Positions 51,700 through 60,988 of a stretch of DNA of 64,000 bases are shown here, one piece after another; the first letter of the stretch is position 1, and every line of letters begins with the position of its first letter. Position numbers and translations under genes: made by a program. The DNA lies in the NCBI RefSeq assembly GCF_021534965.1, contig NZ_CP091037.1, forward strand, positions 1,032,501-1,096,500, read 5' to 3'. Origin of the DNA: Muricauda sp. SCSIO 65647 (GTDB taxonomy: Bacteria; Bacteroidota; Bacteroidia; Flavobacteriales; Flavobacteriaceae). A model generated the notes under the pieces. It was not told where the DNA came from. It did not search any database and saw only the letters and a program-made list of their open reading frames with translations.

Positions 51700-52833
51700 T
51701 CAGGATAAATTTAGCATAAATAAATCCGAAGCGATCCCATCGGCCAAAAACTTGCCCTTTTTTGTGGTCAGCAAGGTATCTTCATCTAAAAACAAAAGTC
51801 GTCGATCAATATATTTTACCGCTTGCTGTTCAAGATATTGACGGTAACTTCTCCCAAAGTCGTTCTCCACTTTCTGCAAAGAGACACCCCAGATCGTACG
51901 CAGGCCGGTCATCACATATTCATTATAGCGATCGATCGTTGAAAGGGCCTCATATTCAATCGGCAGCCCACCCTTTTCAATGGCAGCGATATATTTGTGG
52001 TTGTTTCTAATGTTCCACCCCCTTTTTTGGCCATTGAACGAATGCGCCGAAGGGCCAATGCCAAGGTAGTTCTTTCCTTGCCAATACGCGGTGTTGTTCT
52101 TTGAGAAAAACCCTGGCTTTCCAAAGTTGGACAGTTCATAATTGACAAACCCTTCAGCCTTTAATCGATCACAAAGCAGATAAAATTGTTCTTGCGCCCG
52201 ATCATCATCAACAGCTTCAACAATTCCTTTTTTTATGAAAGCAGCAAGGGCCGTCTTCGGTTCAACGGTAAGCGCATAGCTCGAAATATGCGGTAGGTCA
52301 AAAGAAAGGGCCTTGTTTATATTCTTGATCCAGCGATCGTTTTCCATTCCCGGAATTCCATAGATCAAATCAATTGAAATATTATCAAAATACTTTTTCG
52401 CCTCGCCGATACAGTTTTTCGCCTCTTCAGCGGTATGGGCACGGTTCATCAATTTCAAATCTTCTTCAAAAAAAGATTGGATGCCGATACTCAAACGGCT
52501 GATCGGACTTTCTGACAGTTCGGCTATTCGATTATTGGACAGGTCGTCCGGATTTGCTTCTAAAGTGATTTCAGCATGCGCGACCACTTCATATTGGTCA
52601 TAAATCGTTCGAATCAACCCTTCAATTTCTGGAACCTCTAGCAACGAAGGTGTGCCTCCACCAAAATAAATGGTTTCGACCATCTCGCCTTTGGATTCAT
52701 GCTTTCGCAGTTCGATTTCCCTGACCAAGGCCTTGACCATTGCATCTTTTTTCTTCAAGCTGGTCGAAAAATGAAAATCGCAATAATGGCAGGCTTGTTT
52801 GCAAAAGGGGATGTGGATGTAAATGCCCGACAT
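51700..52833 (-). CDS. hemW: HemW-type radical SAM protein (heme chaperone)
   Basis: The 377-residue protein starts MSGIYIHIPFCKQACHYCDF. Cys11, Cys15 and Cys18 form the CxxxCxxC motif that holds the 4Fe-4S cluster. TIYFGGGTPSLL and the C-terminal HemN-type domain (YEALSTIDRYNEYVMTGLRT) follow. HemW proteins bind heme and help insert it into respiratory proteins; they are often mislabelled as oxygen-independent coproporphyrinogen oxidase. The heptanucleotide repeat array upstream begins only 4 bp before the ATG. Confidence 0.93.
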   Translation of the reverse strand: MSGIYIHIPFCKQACHYCDFHFSTSLKKKDAMVKALVREIELRKHESKGEMVETIYFGGGTPSLLEVPEIEGLIRTIYDQYEVVAHAEITLEANPDDLSNNRIAELSESPISRLSIGIQSFFEEDLKLMNRAHTAEEAKNCIGEAKKYFDNISIDLIYGIPGMENDRWIKNINKALSFDLPHISSYALTVEPKTALAAFIKKGIVEAVDDDRAQEQFYLLCDRLKAEGFVNYELSNFGKPGFFSKNNTAYWQGKNYLGIGPSAHSFNGQKRGWNIRNNHKYIAAIEKGGLPIEYEALSTIDRYNEYVMTGLRTIWGVSLQKVENDFGRSYRQYLEQQAVKYIDRRLLFLDEDTLLTTKKGKFLADGIASDLFMLNLS

Positions 52834-52837
52834 AAGG

Positions 52838-52893
52838 TTTACTGTTCACTGATTACTATTCACTGCCTACTGCCCACTGCCTACTACCCACCT
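52838..52893. repeat. Heptanucleotide tandem repeat, hemW-ruvC spacer
   Basis: Eight consecutive 7-bp units follow the pattern YYYACTR or close to it: TTTACTG, TTCACTG, ATTACTA, TTCACTG, CCTACTG, CCCACTG, CCTACTA, CCCACCT. They fill nearly the whole gap between hemW and ruvC, including the region just before the hemW start. The unit CCCACTG differs by one base from CCCACTT, which is the reverse complement of the main unit in the array at 61101-61282. Confidence 0.85.
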
Positions 52894-52894
52894 C

Positions 52895-53449
52895 TCATTC
52901 CTTCACCCTATCGGAATTACTCTTAACAAAACTTTCCCATCCCGTATAGCGTTTGCCCACATCTACTCGACCTTCATTGTAGAAATGACAGACCGCGGCC
53001 GCCAATCCATCGGTACTGTCAAGATTTTTAGGGAGGGTCTTTAAGTTCAAAAGCGACTGTAACATCTTGGCCACCTGCTCTTTACTTGCATTGCCATTGC
53101 CCGTGATCGACATTTTTATTTTTTTGGGCATGTACTCGGTGATGGGAATCTGACGTGAGAGTCCCGCAGCCATGGCCACCCCTTGCGCACGACCCAACTT
53201 GAGCATCGACTGTACATTTTTGGCATAGAAGGGCGCCTCAATGGCAATTTCATCAGGATGATAGTTGTCGATCAGCTCTAAGGTACGTTCAAAAATGAGC
53301 TTGAGCTTGGTGTAGGGATCTTCGTATTTTCTGAGCATCAGTTCGTTCATTTGAACGAACCGCATTTGCTTGTCCATCACTTTGATGATGCCAAAGCCCA
53401 TGACCGTGGTACCCGGGTCTATGCCCAATATGACTTTTTCTTTTGCCAA
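52895..53449 (-). CDS. ruvC: Crossover junction endodeoxyribonuclease RuvC
   Basis: The 184-residue protein has the RuvC nuclease core. Asp11 lies in ILGIDPGTTVMGFGII, a conserved Glu in EIAIEAPFYAKNVQS, and the acidic pair near the end in DSTDGLAAAVCH. RuvC resolves Holliday junctions as a dimer with RuvAB. It follows a lipoprotein gene by one base and precedes hemW across the repeat-filled spacer. Confidence 0.97.
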   Translation of the reverse strand: MAKEKVILGIDPGTTVMGFGIIKVMDKQMRFVQMNELMLRKYEDPYTKLKLIFERTLELIDNYHPDEIAIEAPFYAKNVQSMLKLGRAQGVAMAAGLSRQIPITEYMPKKIKMSITGNGNASKEQVAKMLQSLLNLKTLPKNLDSTDGLAAAVCHFYNEGRVDVGKRYTGWESFVKSNSDRVKE

Positions 53450-53450
53450 A

Positions 53451-53933
53451 TCAGTTCTCGGTATTTAACACGATAGGGAGCCTAAATTTCATACTCACCG
53501 GTATGCCCCTTTTCAATGCAGGGGCCACTGTGGTCAAATCGTTGAGACGTCGGGTCACTTCTTCATTGAAATTTGGCAAGGTTTCTTGTACCCTATCGTT
53601 GTTTTGAATATTCGTGACCCTGATAAAACCGTGCTCATCTATCAATAAATCTACCTTTATGGTATCGTTCAAATCTTGGGAAACCTGATATTCAAGACCC
53701 TGTAGCGTATCGACCATATGACGCATCATCTCCTCTTGAAAACAGCGAAGTTGAGCTGCTTTTTCGGAGGTCTCATCACAATCGTCAAAAAGTGGGTATT
53801 GGTCCACATCGTTCCAATTGATGCTCAAGAGTTCGTCGTTCACCAACTGTCGGGCCTTTTCTTCCTTAGATTGAAAATATTCGCAAGCCTGCAAAACGCC
53901 CATCAACAACAAAAACAGCCAAAACCTGCGCAT
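53451..53933 (-). CDS. Lipoprotein with TonB-C-like domain, function unknown
   Basis: The 160-residue protein has a lipobox (GVLQAC, Cys17), a helical middle part, and a C-terminal segment (VDLLIDEHGFIRVTNIQ, LKRGIPVSMKFRLPIVL) resembling the TonB C-terminal/energy-transducer fold seen in many flavobacterial lipoproteins. No partner is evident. Its stop is one base from the ruvC start, which suggests co-transcription only by proximity. Confidence 0.75.
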   Translation of the reverse strand: MRRFWLFLLLMGVLQACEYFQSKEEKARQLVNDELLSINWNDVDQYPLFDDCDETSEKAAQLRCFQEEMMRHMVDTLQGLEYQVSQDLNDTIKVDLLIDEHGFIRVTNIQNNDRVQETLPNFNEEVTRRLNDLTTVAPALKRGIPVSMKFRLPIVLNTEN

Positions 53934-54011
53934 ATGCCCAAAAGATTTGGCTGAAATTACGATATTTTGGCAACTCTTGCCCTTCTAATTTATCTTAGAC
54001 TTTCATGTCGT

Positions 54012-54046
54012 TGTAACAAATCACCCTTACATTTGTCTTATAGCCA
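54012..54046 (+). promoter_or_regulatory. Promoter-like element of the DUF456 gene
   Basis: TGTAACAAATCACCC is identical to the element before the DUF4407 gene. Here it is followed by TTACATTTG, which contains a match to the Bacteroidota -7 box TAnnTTTG, and it ends 31 bp before the ATG at 54058. Confidence 0.5.
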
Positions 54047-54057
54047 AAACGATTGGT

Positions 54058-54567
54058 ATGGACATCGTTCTTCTCATCATAGGATTGCTTTTGATGCTTG
54101 TGGGCATCCTCGGGAGCTTTTTGCCCGTATTGCCAGGGCCGCCCATTAGCTGGGTCGGATTGTTATTGCTCTACCTGACCAAGGCCGTGCCCGATAACTG
54201 GTGGGTGTTGGGCATCACTTTTGTAATCGCTATCGGCATCACCGTTCTTGATTACGTGATTCCCGCAGCGGGCACCAAAAAGTTTGGAGGCAGCAAAGCT
54301 GGTATGTTCGGTACCATAGTGGGGCTTTTGGTCGCGATTTTCTTTCCTATTCTAGGGCCGCTTGGCATTATCATCTGGCCCTTTATAGGGGCATTGGTCG
54401 GTGAACTCATCAACAAGGCAGACCAAAAAACAGCCATGAAAGCGGCATTTGGTTCATTTATCGGCTTTTTGACAGGCACCTTTTTAAAGTTTTTGCTGAC
54501 AACGGTTTATTTGGTATTCTTTGTCGTCATCGCCGTCAGGTACGCAGGCGACTTGTTTTCATTCTAG
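54058..54567 (+). CDS. DUF456 membrane protein
   Basis: The 169-residue protein is almost entirely hydrophobic, with about five membrane helices and many glycines. It begins DIVLLIIGLLLMLVGILGSF followed by LPVLPGPPISWVG, which is characteristic of DUF456. Function is unknown. Its last 9 bp overlap the end of the convergent nitroreductase gene. Confidence 0.9.
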   Translation: MDIVLLIIGLLLMLVGILGSFLPVLPGPPISWVGLLLLYLTKAVPDNWWVLGITFVIAIGITVLDYVIPAAGTKKFGGSKAGMFGTIVGLLVAIFFPILGPLGIIIWPFIGALVGELINKADQKTAMKAAFGSFIGFLTGTFLKFLLTTVYLVFFVVIAVRYAGDLFSF

Positions 54568-55116
54568 CCAAATGGTTTTTTCTTCGATCGGCATTCGGGT
54601 CTGGTCGGGTATTTCTTCGTGGTAGTGCCCTATGTAGAAAAAGCCCAGGCAGCGTTCGCCTTCTGCCAGTTCGAAGAATTCATGCATATATTTTATAAGT
54701 CCTGGTGAACTCCAATAACACCCCACTCCCACTTCTGCACAACAAAGCCACATGTTTTGAACTGCCATGGCGGTGGCAGCGATTTCTTCCCATTCGGGGA
54801 GGCTCTCGTTCATGTCTCGCTGCATACAAATGGCTATAATGGCTCCTGCCCGTCTCGGATTTTCAAGTAGTTTTCTGATTTTTACCTGTTTGGGCCTTGT
54901 TTCGGTCTCTTGGTATTTTGTTGAGAGAAATTCGCCCAATTCCCCTTTCTTTTTTCCCATCAATACCTTGAACCGCCAAGGTTCGGTTTTTCTATGGGTA
55001 GGGGCCCAGTTGGCCGCCTCTAACAACTCTGCTATAAACTCGCGCTCAATTGGTTGGTCGTTGTATTGTACGGGAAAGACCGCACGACGGTTTCGAACCA
55101 GCTCAAAAATGCTCAT
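54559..55116 (-). CDS. Nitroreductase-family flavoprotein
   Basis: The 185-residue protein starts FELVRNRRAVFPVQYND, with the RxRR-type FMN phosphate contact. NWAPTHRKTEPWRFKVL, a central helix region (AATAMAVQNMWLCCAEVGVGCYW) and a C-terminal IGHYHEEIP complete the small nitroreductase fold. Such enzymes reduce nitro compounds or quinones with NAD(P)H and FMN. It is divergent from hutH and not clearly linked to it. Confidence 0.92.
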   Translation of the reverse strand: MSIFELVRNRRAVFPVQYNDQPIEREFIAELLEAANWAPTHRKTEPWRFKVLMGKKKGELGEFLSTKYQETETRPKQVKIRKLLENPRRAGAIIAICMQRDMNESLPEWEEIAATAMAVQNMWLCCAEVGVGCYWSSPGLIKYMHEFFELAEGERCLGFFYIGHYHEEIPDQTRMPIEEKTIWLE

Positions 55117-55202
55117 AGACCATGATTTTTATCGACAATGGCAAAGGTAGGTCTTATCTGAAACTTAATCCATACTTTTAACCCAGCGAAAACGATTTCT
55201 TA

Positions 55203-56780
55203 ATGCAACCCAACCATAAAGAATTCAAGTACGGCGAGGCACAACTTACCGCTGGCATTGCCCTTGCCATTTCAAACGAAACTATAAAGGGCGTGCTATC
55301 GGCCAGCACTTGTGCGCGTATTGAAAAAAGTGCCGAAATAGTGCTCAATATCGTTGAGAAAGGTGAGCCTGTTTATGGTATCAATACTGGTTTTGGCCCA
55401 CTGTGCACGACCAAAATCTCAAAAGAGGAAACCCGAATCTTGCAAATCAACATTCTACAAAGCCACAGTGTTGGGGTGGGTGAGCCCATTGCGAACGAAC
55501 TGGCTAAGCTGATGTTGATCTTGAAGGTCCATGCTTTAGCAAAAGGCTATTCGGGCATTCAGTTGCAGACCCTCGAGCGCATTATATGGCATATAGAAAA
55601 CGATGTGATCCCCATAGTTCCCTCGCAGGGTTCAGTAGGGGCTTCTGGCGATCTTGCCCCTTTGGCTCATCTATTTCTTCCACTGATCGGATTGGGAACC
55701 GTACATTACCAAGGAGAAACCATTTCTACCGTGGCATTGTTCAAAAAAACAGGATTAAAACCCGTTGAACTTGGCCCAAAAGAAGGGCTTGCACTCATCA
55801 ATGGCACACAGTTCATAGCAGCACATGCCGTGGTGGTCGTTGAAAAATTTCGAAATTGCCTAAAACAAGCAGACATCATCGGAGCCATGATGCTCGAAGG
55901 CTTGCAAGGCTCCATGAAACCCTTTGAAAAAGAACTTCACCGACTACGGCCCTTTAAGGGCAATCAGCACGTAGCCGGTAGAATACGAACCCTATTACAG
56001 GGTTCTGAGATACTTGAAGACCATATCGATTGTGACCGGGTGCAGGATCCGTATTCGCTTCGCTGTATGCCGCAAGTACATGGTGCCTCTCGAAACGCAT
56101 GGTTGCATCTTAAAGAATTATTGGAAATCGAGTTGAATTCGGTCACTGACAACCCCGTTATCATCAACGAGGATATGGCCATAAGCGGCGGTAATTTTCA
56201 TGGTCAACCCCTCGCCATGGCATTGGATTATGCCACATTGGCCACCTCTGAACTTGGCAACATTTCTGATAGAAGAATTTATTTGGCCCTTGAGGGGGGG
56301 CATGGGGTGCCCCAATTGTTGATGAAAGATACCGGCATCAATTCGGGCTATATGATATTGCAGTACACTGCCGCTGCCTTGGCCAGTGAGAACAAGGGCC
56401 TTTGTTTTCCGGCCAGTGCCGATAGCATTCCCACCTCGTTGGGGCAAGAAGACCATGTGAGCATGGGCTCCATAAGCGGCCGAAAGGCATTGCGGGTCAT
56501 TGAAAACGTAGAGAAGATCTTAGCCATTGAACTATTGACCGCTGCCCAAGCGTTTGAATACCGAAAACCCTTGAAATCAGGTGTTTTGTTGGATGAAATC
56601 TACAAGTTCTTGCGCACCAAGGTTTCCTTTGCCGATAAAGACAGGGTCTTTGCTGATGATATTGAAATCGGCATCGATATCGTTCAAAAAGGCGAGATCA
56701 TCAACTTGGTGGAAACTATACTAAAGGAAAACAATCTTTCTTGGGATTCTCCCTTTACAGAAGAATTTGAAAGATATTGA
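55203..56780 (+). CDS. hutH: Histidine ammonia-lyase
   Basis: The 525-residue protein has the aromatic amino-acid lyase active-site signature GSVGASGDLAPLAHL. Ala147-Ser148-Gly149 would cyclise into the MIO electrophile. NTGFGPLCTT and SVTDNPVI are further family marks. It deaminates L-histidine to urocanate, the first step of the Hut pathway. It leads the hutH-hutI-hutU-hutG operon; no hut regulator gene is visible next to it. Confidence 0.96.
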   Translation: MQPNHKEFKYGEAQLTAGIALAISNETIKGVLSASTCARIEKSAEIVLNIVEKGEPVYGINTGFGPLCTTKISKEETRILQINILQSHSVGVGEPIANELAKLMLILKVHALAKGYSGIQLQTLERIIWHIENDVIPIVPSQGSVGASGDLAPLAHLFLPLIGLGTVHYQGETISTVALFKKTGLKPVELGPKEGLALINGTQFIAAHAVVVVEKFRNCLKQADIIGAMMLEGLQGSMKPFEKELHRLRPFKGNQHVAGRIRTLLQGSEILEDHIDCDRVQDPYSLRCMPQVHGASRNAWLHLKELLEIELNSVTDNPVIINEDMAISGGNFHGQPLAMALDYATLATSELGNISDRRIYLALEGGHGVPQLLMKDTGINSGYMILQYTAAALASENKGLCFPASADSIPTSLGQEDHVSMGSISGRKALRVIENVEKILAIELLTAAQAFEYRKPLKSGVLLDEIYKFLRTKVSFADKDRVFADDIEIGIDIVQKGEIINLVETILKENNLSWDSPFTEEFERY

Positions 56781-56782
56781 AG

Positions 56783-58012
56783 ATGAACAGACCTATTTTA
56801 ATCGGACCGTTCAAGCAATTGCTGCCCATGTCGGGGCTTCCATTGAAAGGAGCACTTTCTGATGGGCAATTGCCCATAATCAATGATGCGGGGGTTTTGC
56901 TTTTAGATGGGAAAATTCTTGAAGTGAACACCTATAAAAAGCTAAAGTCTGACGAAGTCGACTTAGAACGAATCGAAGGCGAGCAGGTGTGCCTTCCCGG
57001 CTTCATCGACTCACATACCCATATCTGTTTCGGCGGTTCTCGGGCAAGGGATTATGCCCTCCGCAATTCGGGCAAGACCTATTTGGAAATTGCAAAAGCG
57101 GGAGGTGGTATTTGGGATACGGTCACCCAAACCCGAAAAGCGTCCAAAGAAATGCTGGTCAAGGGCATTCTTACAAGATGCGAAAAACATCTTGCGAACG
57201 GAATTACCACGTTGGAGGTCAAAAGTGGGTATGGACTTTCCCTTGAGGAAGAACTCAAAATGCTTCGTGCCATCAAGGAAGCCGATGAGCAAGCCACACA
57301 AGATTTGGTCAGCACCTGTTTAGCGGCCCATATGGTGCCTAAAGATTGGGATGGAAGTCCAACAGAATATTTAGAGGAAATCGGCGAAAAATTGTTTCCC
57401 ATCTTAAAATCGGAAAAACTGACAAACCGGGTAGATGCCTTTATTGAAGAAAGTGCCTTTTCTCCCAAAAACATAAAGCCCTATTTCGAAAAAGCGAAAC
57501 AACATGGTTTTGACATAACGGTACATGCCGATCAGTTCACCACGGGCGGTAGTCAAGTCGCCGTTGATTTCAATGCCATCAGTGCCGACCACCTTGAGAC
57601 CAGCACCAAAAAAGAGGTGGCACTCTTGGCAAAAAGCGATACCATTGCCACCGCTTTGCCCGGTGCCTCTTTGGGGCTTGGCTGTGATTTCACCCCGGCC
57701 CGCAAGCTGTTGGATGCAGGGGCGGCCCTGGCCATTGCCAGCGATCATAACCCCGGTTCAGGACCCATGGGCGACCTGCTTGCGCAAGCGGCCATTTTGG
57801 GAACGTTCGAAAAACTGTCAAACGCCGAAGTATTGGCCGGCATCACCTTTCGTGCCGCTGCGGCGTTGAACCTACAGGACAGGGGAGTCTTAAAAAAGGG
57901 CATGAGGGCCGATTTTGTTGCCTTTGCCACAGATAATTATCAAGAAATCACCTATCACCAAGGGCAATTGAAGCCCTCTGGTGTTTGGAAGAACGGAATC
58001 AAAACCTATTGA
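56783..58012 (+). CDS. hutI: Imidazolonepropionase
   Basis: The ATG at 56783 gives 409 residues; a TTG at 56777 overlapping the hutH stop is the alternative. The amidohydrolase metal motif is GFIDSHTHICFGG, followed by VHADQFTTGG (metal His) and IASDHNPGSGP with the catalytic Asp. It opens the imidazolone ring to N-formimino-L-glutamate, the third step. It starts 2 bp after hutH and its stop nearly abuts hutU. Confidence 0.95.
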   Translation: MNRPILIGPFKQLLPMSGLPLKGALSDGQLPIINDAGVLLLDGKILEVNTYKKLKSDEVDLERIEGEQVCLPGFIDSHTHICFGGSRARDYALRNSGKTYLEIAKAGGGIWDTVTQTRKASKEMLVKGILTRCEKHLANGITTLEVKSGYGLSLEEELKMLRAIKEADEQATQDLVSTCLAAHMVPKDWDGSPTEYLEEIGEKLFPILKSEKLTNRVDAFIEESAFSPKNIKPYFEKAKQHGFDITVHADQFTTGGSQVAVDFNAISADHLETSTKKEVALLAKSDTIATALPGASLGLGCDFTPARKLLDAGAALAIASDHNPGSGPMGDLLAQAAILGTFEKLSNAEVLAGITFRAAAALNLQDRGVLKKGMRADFVAFATDNYQEITYHQGQLKPSGVWKNGIKTY

Positions 58013-58013
58013 C

Positions 58014-60035
58014 ATGGCAACCTCTCCACTTCTTTTGTTCAAAGAAGCCATCCTACAGGGAATTCCAAAAGAATTACCAAAAAAAAGACCGCATCACAGG
58101 GGCGGTAATCCTGCGCCCAAGCGAAAGGATATTTTGACATCCGAAGAAAAAAAACTGGCCCTACGCAATGCCCTGCGCTACTTTCCGAAAGAGTGGCATA
58201 CCGAACTGGCCCCAGAGTTCATGGAAGAATTGAACACCCGTGGTCGCATCTATATGTATCGTTTCAAACCCGATTATGAACTATATGCACGCCCTATTGG
58301 TGACTATCCCGCTAAAAACCAACAAGCCGCATCCATAATGTTGATGATCCAGAACAATTTAGATCCCGCGGTGGCGCAACATCCTGAAGAGCTGATCACC
58401 TATGGTGGCAATGGGGCCGTTTTTCAGCATTGGGCACAATACCTTTTGACCATGAAATACTTGGCAGAGATGACCGATGAACAGACCTTGCACATGTATT
58501 CGGGCCACCCCATGGGACTTTTTCCATCGTCAAAAGAAGCGCCAAGGGTCGTGATCACCAACGGAATGATGATTCCCAATTATTCAAAGCCCGATGATTG
58601 GGAGCGCTATAATGCTTTAGGCGTGACCCAATATGGGCAAATGACAGCGGGTTCGTATATGTACATCGGTCCACAAGGTATTGTACATGGCACGGCCATC
58701 ACTGTTATGAACGCTTTCAGAAAGGTGTTGAAAAAGGGGGATTCTTCAAAAGGAAAGGTCTTTTTGACCGCTGGGTTAGGTGGCATGAGCGGGGCACAGC
58801 CCAAAGCGGGCAACATTGCGGGCTGTATTACGGTATGTGCGGAAGTGAATCCGTCAGCAGCTCAAAAAAGGCATGAACAAGGTTGGGTCGATGAGCTGAT
58901 CGACGATATAGGGCAACTGGTCAAACGTACCAAAAGGGCCATAAAAGAGAACGAAATAATCTCTCTTGCCTTTATTGGCAATATCGTCGATGTCTGGGAA
59001 CGATTCTATGATGAAGACATTTTTATTCATCTGGGCTCTGACCAAACTTCACTGCACAACCCATGGGCAGGAGGTTACTATCCTGTGGGACTTTCCTTTT
59101 CGGAGGCCAACGAATTGATGGCAGCAGATCCCCAAGCCTTCAGATCAGCTGTTCAAGAATCGTTGCGAAGGCAGGTGTCGGCCATCAACAAGCACCATGC
59201 GAGGGGCACCTATTTCTTTGACTATGGCAATGCCTTTTTGTTGGAGGCCTCACGGGCCGGTGGTGATGTCATGGCTTCGAATGGAGTGGATTTCAAATAC
59301 CCATCGTATGTGCAAGACATTTTGGGACCCATGTGTTTCGACTATGGCTTTGGCCCCTTTCGTTGGGTCTGCACCTCGGGCAATGCCGAAGATTTAAAGA
59401 AAACGGATGCGATTGCCCTTCAGACAATGAAAGAACTTATGGAAACCGCTCCCGAAGAAATCCGGCAACAGATGCAAGACAATATCAAATGGATCGAAGA
59501 GGCCGAACAAAACCGATTGGTGGTCGGCTCCCAAGCCAGAATTCTCTATGCCGATGCAGAGGGGCGTATGAAAATTGCCGAAGCGTTCAACCAAGCCATT
59601 CATGACGGTGACCTATCGGACCCAGTGGTTTTGGGCAGAGATCACCATGATGTCAGTGGTACCGATTCTCCATTCAGGGAGACCAGCAATATTTATGATG
59701 GAAGCAAGTTTACCGCTGATATGGCATTGCACAATGTCATTGGTGATAGCTTTAGGGGCGCAACATGGGTATCTATCCACAATGGCGGTGGTGTCGGTTG
59801 GGGCGAGGTCATCAACGGTGGCTTCGGCATGGTGCTCGACGGCAGTGAAGAAGCGAACAAACGATTGAAGAACATGCTTTTTTATGATGTGAACAACGGT
59901 ATCTCACGAAGAGGTTGGGCGCGTAACAGCGAAGCGTTGTTTGCCATCAAAAGAGAAATGGCGCGTACGCCAGAACTTAAAGTGACCCTGCCAAATTTGG
60001 TCGATGACAATCTTTTGGATACTATCTTTGAGTGA
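58014..60035 (+). CDS. hutU: Urocanate hydratase (long Bacteroidota form)
   Basis: The ATG at 58014 (1 bp after the hutI stop) gives 673 residues. The upstream GTG at 57981 lies inside hutI and is not needed. Urocanase marks are YGGNGAVFQHWAQY, LGGMSGAQPKAGN, CVYTSGN-like RWVCTSGNAEDL and HNGGGVGWGEVINGGFG, which together bind the catalytic NAD. The protein is more than 100 residues longer than the proteobacterial enzyme, as is usual in this phylum. It hydrates urocanate to imidazolonepropionate. Confidence 0.95.
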   Translation: MATSPLLLFKEAILQGIPKELPKKRPHHRGGNPAPKRKDILTSEEKKLALRNALRYFPKEWHTELAPEFMEELNTRGRIYMYRFKPDYELYARPIGDYPAKNQQAASIMLMIQNNLDPAVAQHPEELITYGGNGAVFQHWAQYLLTMKYLAEMTDEQTLHMYSGHPMGLFPSSKEAPRVVITNGMMIPNYSKPDDWERYNALGVTQYGQMTAGSYMYIGPQGIVHGTAITVMNAFRKVLKKGDSSKGKVFLTAGLGGMSGAQPKAGNIAGCITVCAEVNPSAAQKRHEQGWVDELIDDIGQLVKRTKRAIKENEIISLAFIGNIVDVWERFYDEDIFIHLGSDQTSLHNPWAGGYYPVGLSFSEANELMAADPQAFRSAVQESLRRQVSAINKHHARGTYFFDYGNAFLLEASRAGGDVMASNGVDFKYPSYVQDILGPMCFDYGFGPFRWVCTSGNAEDLKKTDAIALQTMKELMETAPEEIRQQMQDNIKWIEEAEQNRLVVGSQARILYADAEGRMKIAEAFNQAIHDGDLSDPVVLGRDHHDVSGTDSPFRETSNIYDGSKFTADMALHNVIGDSFRGATWVSIHNGGGVGWGEVINGGFGMVLDGSEEANKRLKNMLFYDVNNGISRRGWARNSEALFAIKREMARTPELKVTLPNLVDDNLLDTIFE

Positions 60036-60037
60036 AC

Positions 60038-60988
60038 ATGGCCACCTATAAAAAACCTTCATCGAAAATATGGTCGGGCAGAACCTCTGCACAACAGCTC
60101 TACCTACATGAGAAAGTGCAGTGTCTCCCCATAACCAAAATTGAAAAACAAACACAAAAAAGCTTTGCCGTTCTAGGTTATGCCTGTGATGAGGGGGTCA
60201 AACGAAACCAAGGTCGCATTGGCGCGAAAGACGGTCCATACCATATTCGAAAGGCATTGGGCAAAATGCCCAACCATCTGCCAAATGAGATGGCGCTTTT
60301 AGACTTTGGTGATGTAGTATGCGCAGACGGCGATATGGAGGCTGCCCAACAGCAACTTACCGATCATACCGCCAAACTTTTGGCATCAGGTACTTTTCCG
60401 ATACTATTGGGCGGTGGACATGACATCGCCTATGGCCACTATAACGGAATCAAAAAATATTTGATCTCTGAAAAACGGAGACCTTCGATAGGCATCATCA
60501 ACTTTGATGCACATTTCGACCTCAGAGATGATATCAACGGAGCAAATTCGGGTACCCCCTTTTACCAAATTGCCAACGAAAATGACCCTTTTCACTATCT
60601 ATGTCTGGGTATTCGAAAAGATGCCAATGACCGAATGCTGTTTCAAACCGCCCACGAATTGGACACTAAGTTTTTGGAGCGCGAAACGTTTCGAATGCAA
60701 TTTGTCGATGAAATCAATAAATGGATCATCGCTTTTCTAAAGGGTGTCGACCAGGTTTACGTTACCATAGATCTTGATGGCTTTTCTTCGGCCTTTGCCC
60801 CAGGGGTCAGTGCTGCCTCACCTATGGGCTATTCACAAGATATCGTATTGGAGTCGTTGAAAACCATTCTGGCCTCTGAAAAATTGATTTCGTTGGATAT
60901 CGCAGAGATGAACCCAAGATATGATGTTGACGGGCGTACCGCCAAACTGGCCGCTTCCATAATGCATTACCTCATTCACAATATGTGA
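60038..60988 (+). CDS. hutG: Formimidoylglutamase (ureohydrolase family)
   Basis: The ATG at 60038 gives 316 residues; a GTG at 60032 overlapping hutU is less likely. Arginase-fold manganese motifs are visible: ILLGGGHDIAYGHY, NFDAHFDLRDD and VTIDLDGFSSAFAPG. It cleaves N-formimino-L-glutamate to glutamate and formamide, finishing histidine breakdown. The whole hut set lies within 5.8 kb with gaps of a few bases. Confidence 0.93.
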   Translation: MATYKKPSSKIWSGRTSAQQLYLHEKVQCLPITKIEKQTQKSFAVLGYACDEGVKRNQGRIGAKDGPYHIRKALGKMPNHLPNEMALLDFGDVVCADGDMEAAQQQLTDHTAKLLASGTFPILLGGGHDIAYGHYNGIKKYLISEKRRPSIGIINFDAHFDLRDDINGANSGTPFYQIANENDPFHYLCLGIRKDANDRMLFQTAHELDTKFLERETFRMQFVDEINKWIIAFLKGVDQVYVTIDLDGFSSAFAPGVSAASPMGYSQDIVLESLKTILASEKLISLDIAEMNPRYDVDGRTAKLAASIMHYLIHNM

